A stretch of 6,490 bases of DNA, taken from contig JAFTBL010000004.1 of the NCBI GenBank assembly GCA_017455225.1, positions 1-6,490 of the forward strand, read 5' to 3'. The notes beneath the pieces were generated by a model, which worked only from the letters and a program-made list of their open reading frames with translations, did no database searches and had not been told where the DNA came from. Below, piece after piece: positions 6,083-6,490 of this stretch. The position numbers and the translations under genes were made by a program. Positions within the stretch are counted from its first letter, which is position 1; the number at the start of each line of letters is the position of its first letter. This DNA comes from Oscillospiraceae bacterium. Its GTDB lineage: Bacteria > Bacillota_A > Clostridia > Oscillospirales > Oscillospiraceae.

Positions 6083-6490
6083 TTAAAAATGTGCCTCGTA
6101 ATAGTAATAGTGATTCTCGAGGGGTTCAACATAGTATTCATTATCACCGTCAGACTGTTCATATCTATATCCGTTTCCATCCTCCACAAGTTCATTAAGT
6201 GGACCCGCAACATCGACAGCACAAAGGTCATCATCTTCGGAAAAAAATATGCCGTAATAGTGCGTGCTTGAGCCGAAACCGCTGCCACCACATTGAATAT
6301 CTACATAATTATCCCACACCAAAACTTTTTGGACGCCATTTATTTTTTCTAAATCAGAAAAACTTTTCTTTGATGCGGCGTCGATAAACAACGCTTCGTT
6401 TTTTGTGTAGAGGTTCACAACGCTTTCTTTGGAGGTCAGATTGCTAGAGCATGCCGACAGCAAGCAAATCACAATAAGGACAACGACGTA
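6083..6490 (-). CDS. Hypothetical lipoprotein, Tyr-rich C-terminus (N-terminus beyond right edge)
   Basis: The frame is open from the right edge to TAA at 6083-6085: 135 codons, with the true start outside the window. The first visible residues YVVVLIVICLLSAC are a signal-peptide core and lipobox (LSAC; Cys14 counted from the edge), so a GTG at 6472 is very unlikely to be the start. The mature part is a small acidic extracellular domain. It contains VDIQCGGSGFGSSTHYYGIFF, then SEDDDLCAVDVAGPLNELVEDGNGYRYEQ, and ends in NHYYYYEAHF. I recall small hypothetical Firmicutes proteins with a similar YYGFYYS...DGNG...YYYEA pattern but cannot name a family, and the function is unknown. Base composition is clearly AT-richer than the operons to the left (about 30% GC in the 60-base line at 6301 by hand count), which may indicate a separate origin. 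It is followed by an untranslated tail of about 165 bases and the palindromic terminator. Confidence 0.8.
   Translation of the reverse strand, partial: YVVVLIVICLLSACSSNLTSKESVVNLYTKNEALFIDAASKKSFSDLEKINGVQKVLVWDNYVDIQCGGSGFGSSTHYYGIFFSEDDDLCAVDVAGPLNELVEDGNGYRYEQSDGDNEYYVEPLENHYYYYEAHF

Noticed and set aside
6083..6472. GTG at 6472 as start of the right-edge lipoprotein
   Set aside because: It would cut off most of the hydrophobic signal-peptide core, which continues in frame to the window edge; the real start must be upstream.

Overview
The window looks like a chromosomal segment of a moderately high-GC Gram-positive Clostridia-type bacterium, most likely a gut Oscillospirales/Ruminococcaceae relative. 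This is inferred from three things: strong AGGAGG-type ribosome binding sites before almost every gene, lipoprotein signal peptides, and families typical of gut Firmicutes (DUF4358, DHHW, peptidase T, transglutaminase-like lipoproteins). No ribosomal or other marker gene is present, so the taxonomy is a guess. All recognisable genes are on the minus strand and are transcribed from right to left.

In transcription order from the right edge there is first a lipoprotein gene that enters the window already begun (6490-6083). It is AT-richer than the rest and has a Tyr-rich C-terminus. An untranslated stretch of about 580 bases follows (5505-6082). It holds a 14-bp direct repeat, a perfect palindrome that can act as a terminator in both directions (5888-5918), and a promoter region with two TATAAT boxes and two imperfect palindromes (5584-5723). 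That region drives a probable two-gene operon: a 492-residue transglutaminase-fold lipoprotein (5504-4026) and, 30 bases later, peptidase T (3995-2775) with all expected metal and catalytic residues. A hairpin terminator (2716-2758) closes this operon.

A second operon then starts near 2640. It encodes a DUF4358 lipoprotein (2598-2143), a membrane-anchored DHHW protein (2146-965, four-base ATGA overlap with the previous gene) and an AlgI/DltB-type MBOAT acyltransferase (898 to the left edge, incomplete). Together these are best read as a cell-surface O-acylation module. The MBOAT protein would move acyl groups across the membrane, the DHHW protein (SGNH/AlgX-like Asp-His-Ser residues) would transfer them to an extracellular polymer, and the lipoprotein would be an accessory part. 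A strong hairpin without a T-tract sits between the DHHW and MBOAT genes.

No tRNA, rRNA, CRISPR array, transposase or integrase was seen. I found no clear evidence of a wholly new system. The less well understood parts are the DUF4358 partner of the acylation module, the transglutaminase-like lipoprotein with an Asp-rich loop coupled to pepT, the palindromic promoter region, and the AT-richer lipoprotein at the right edge.
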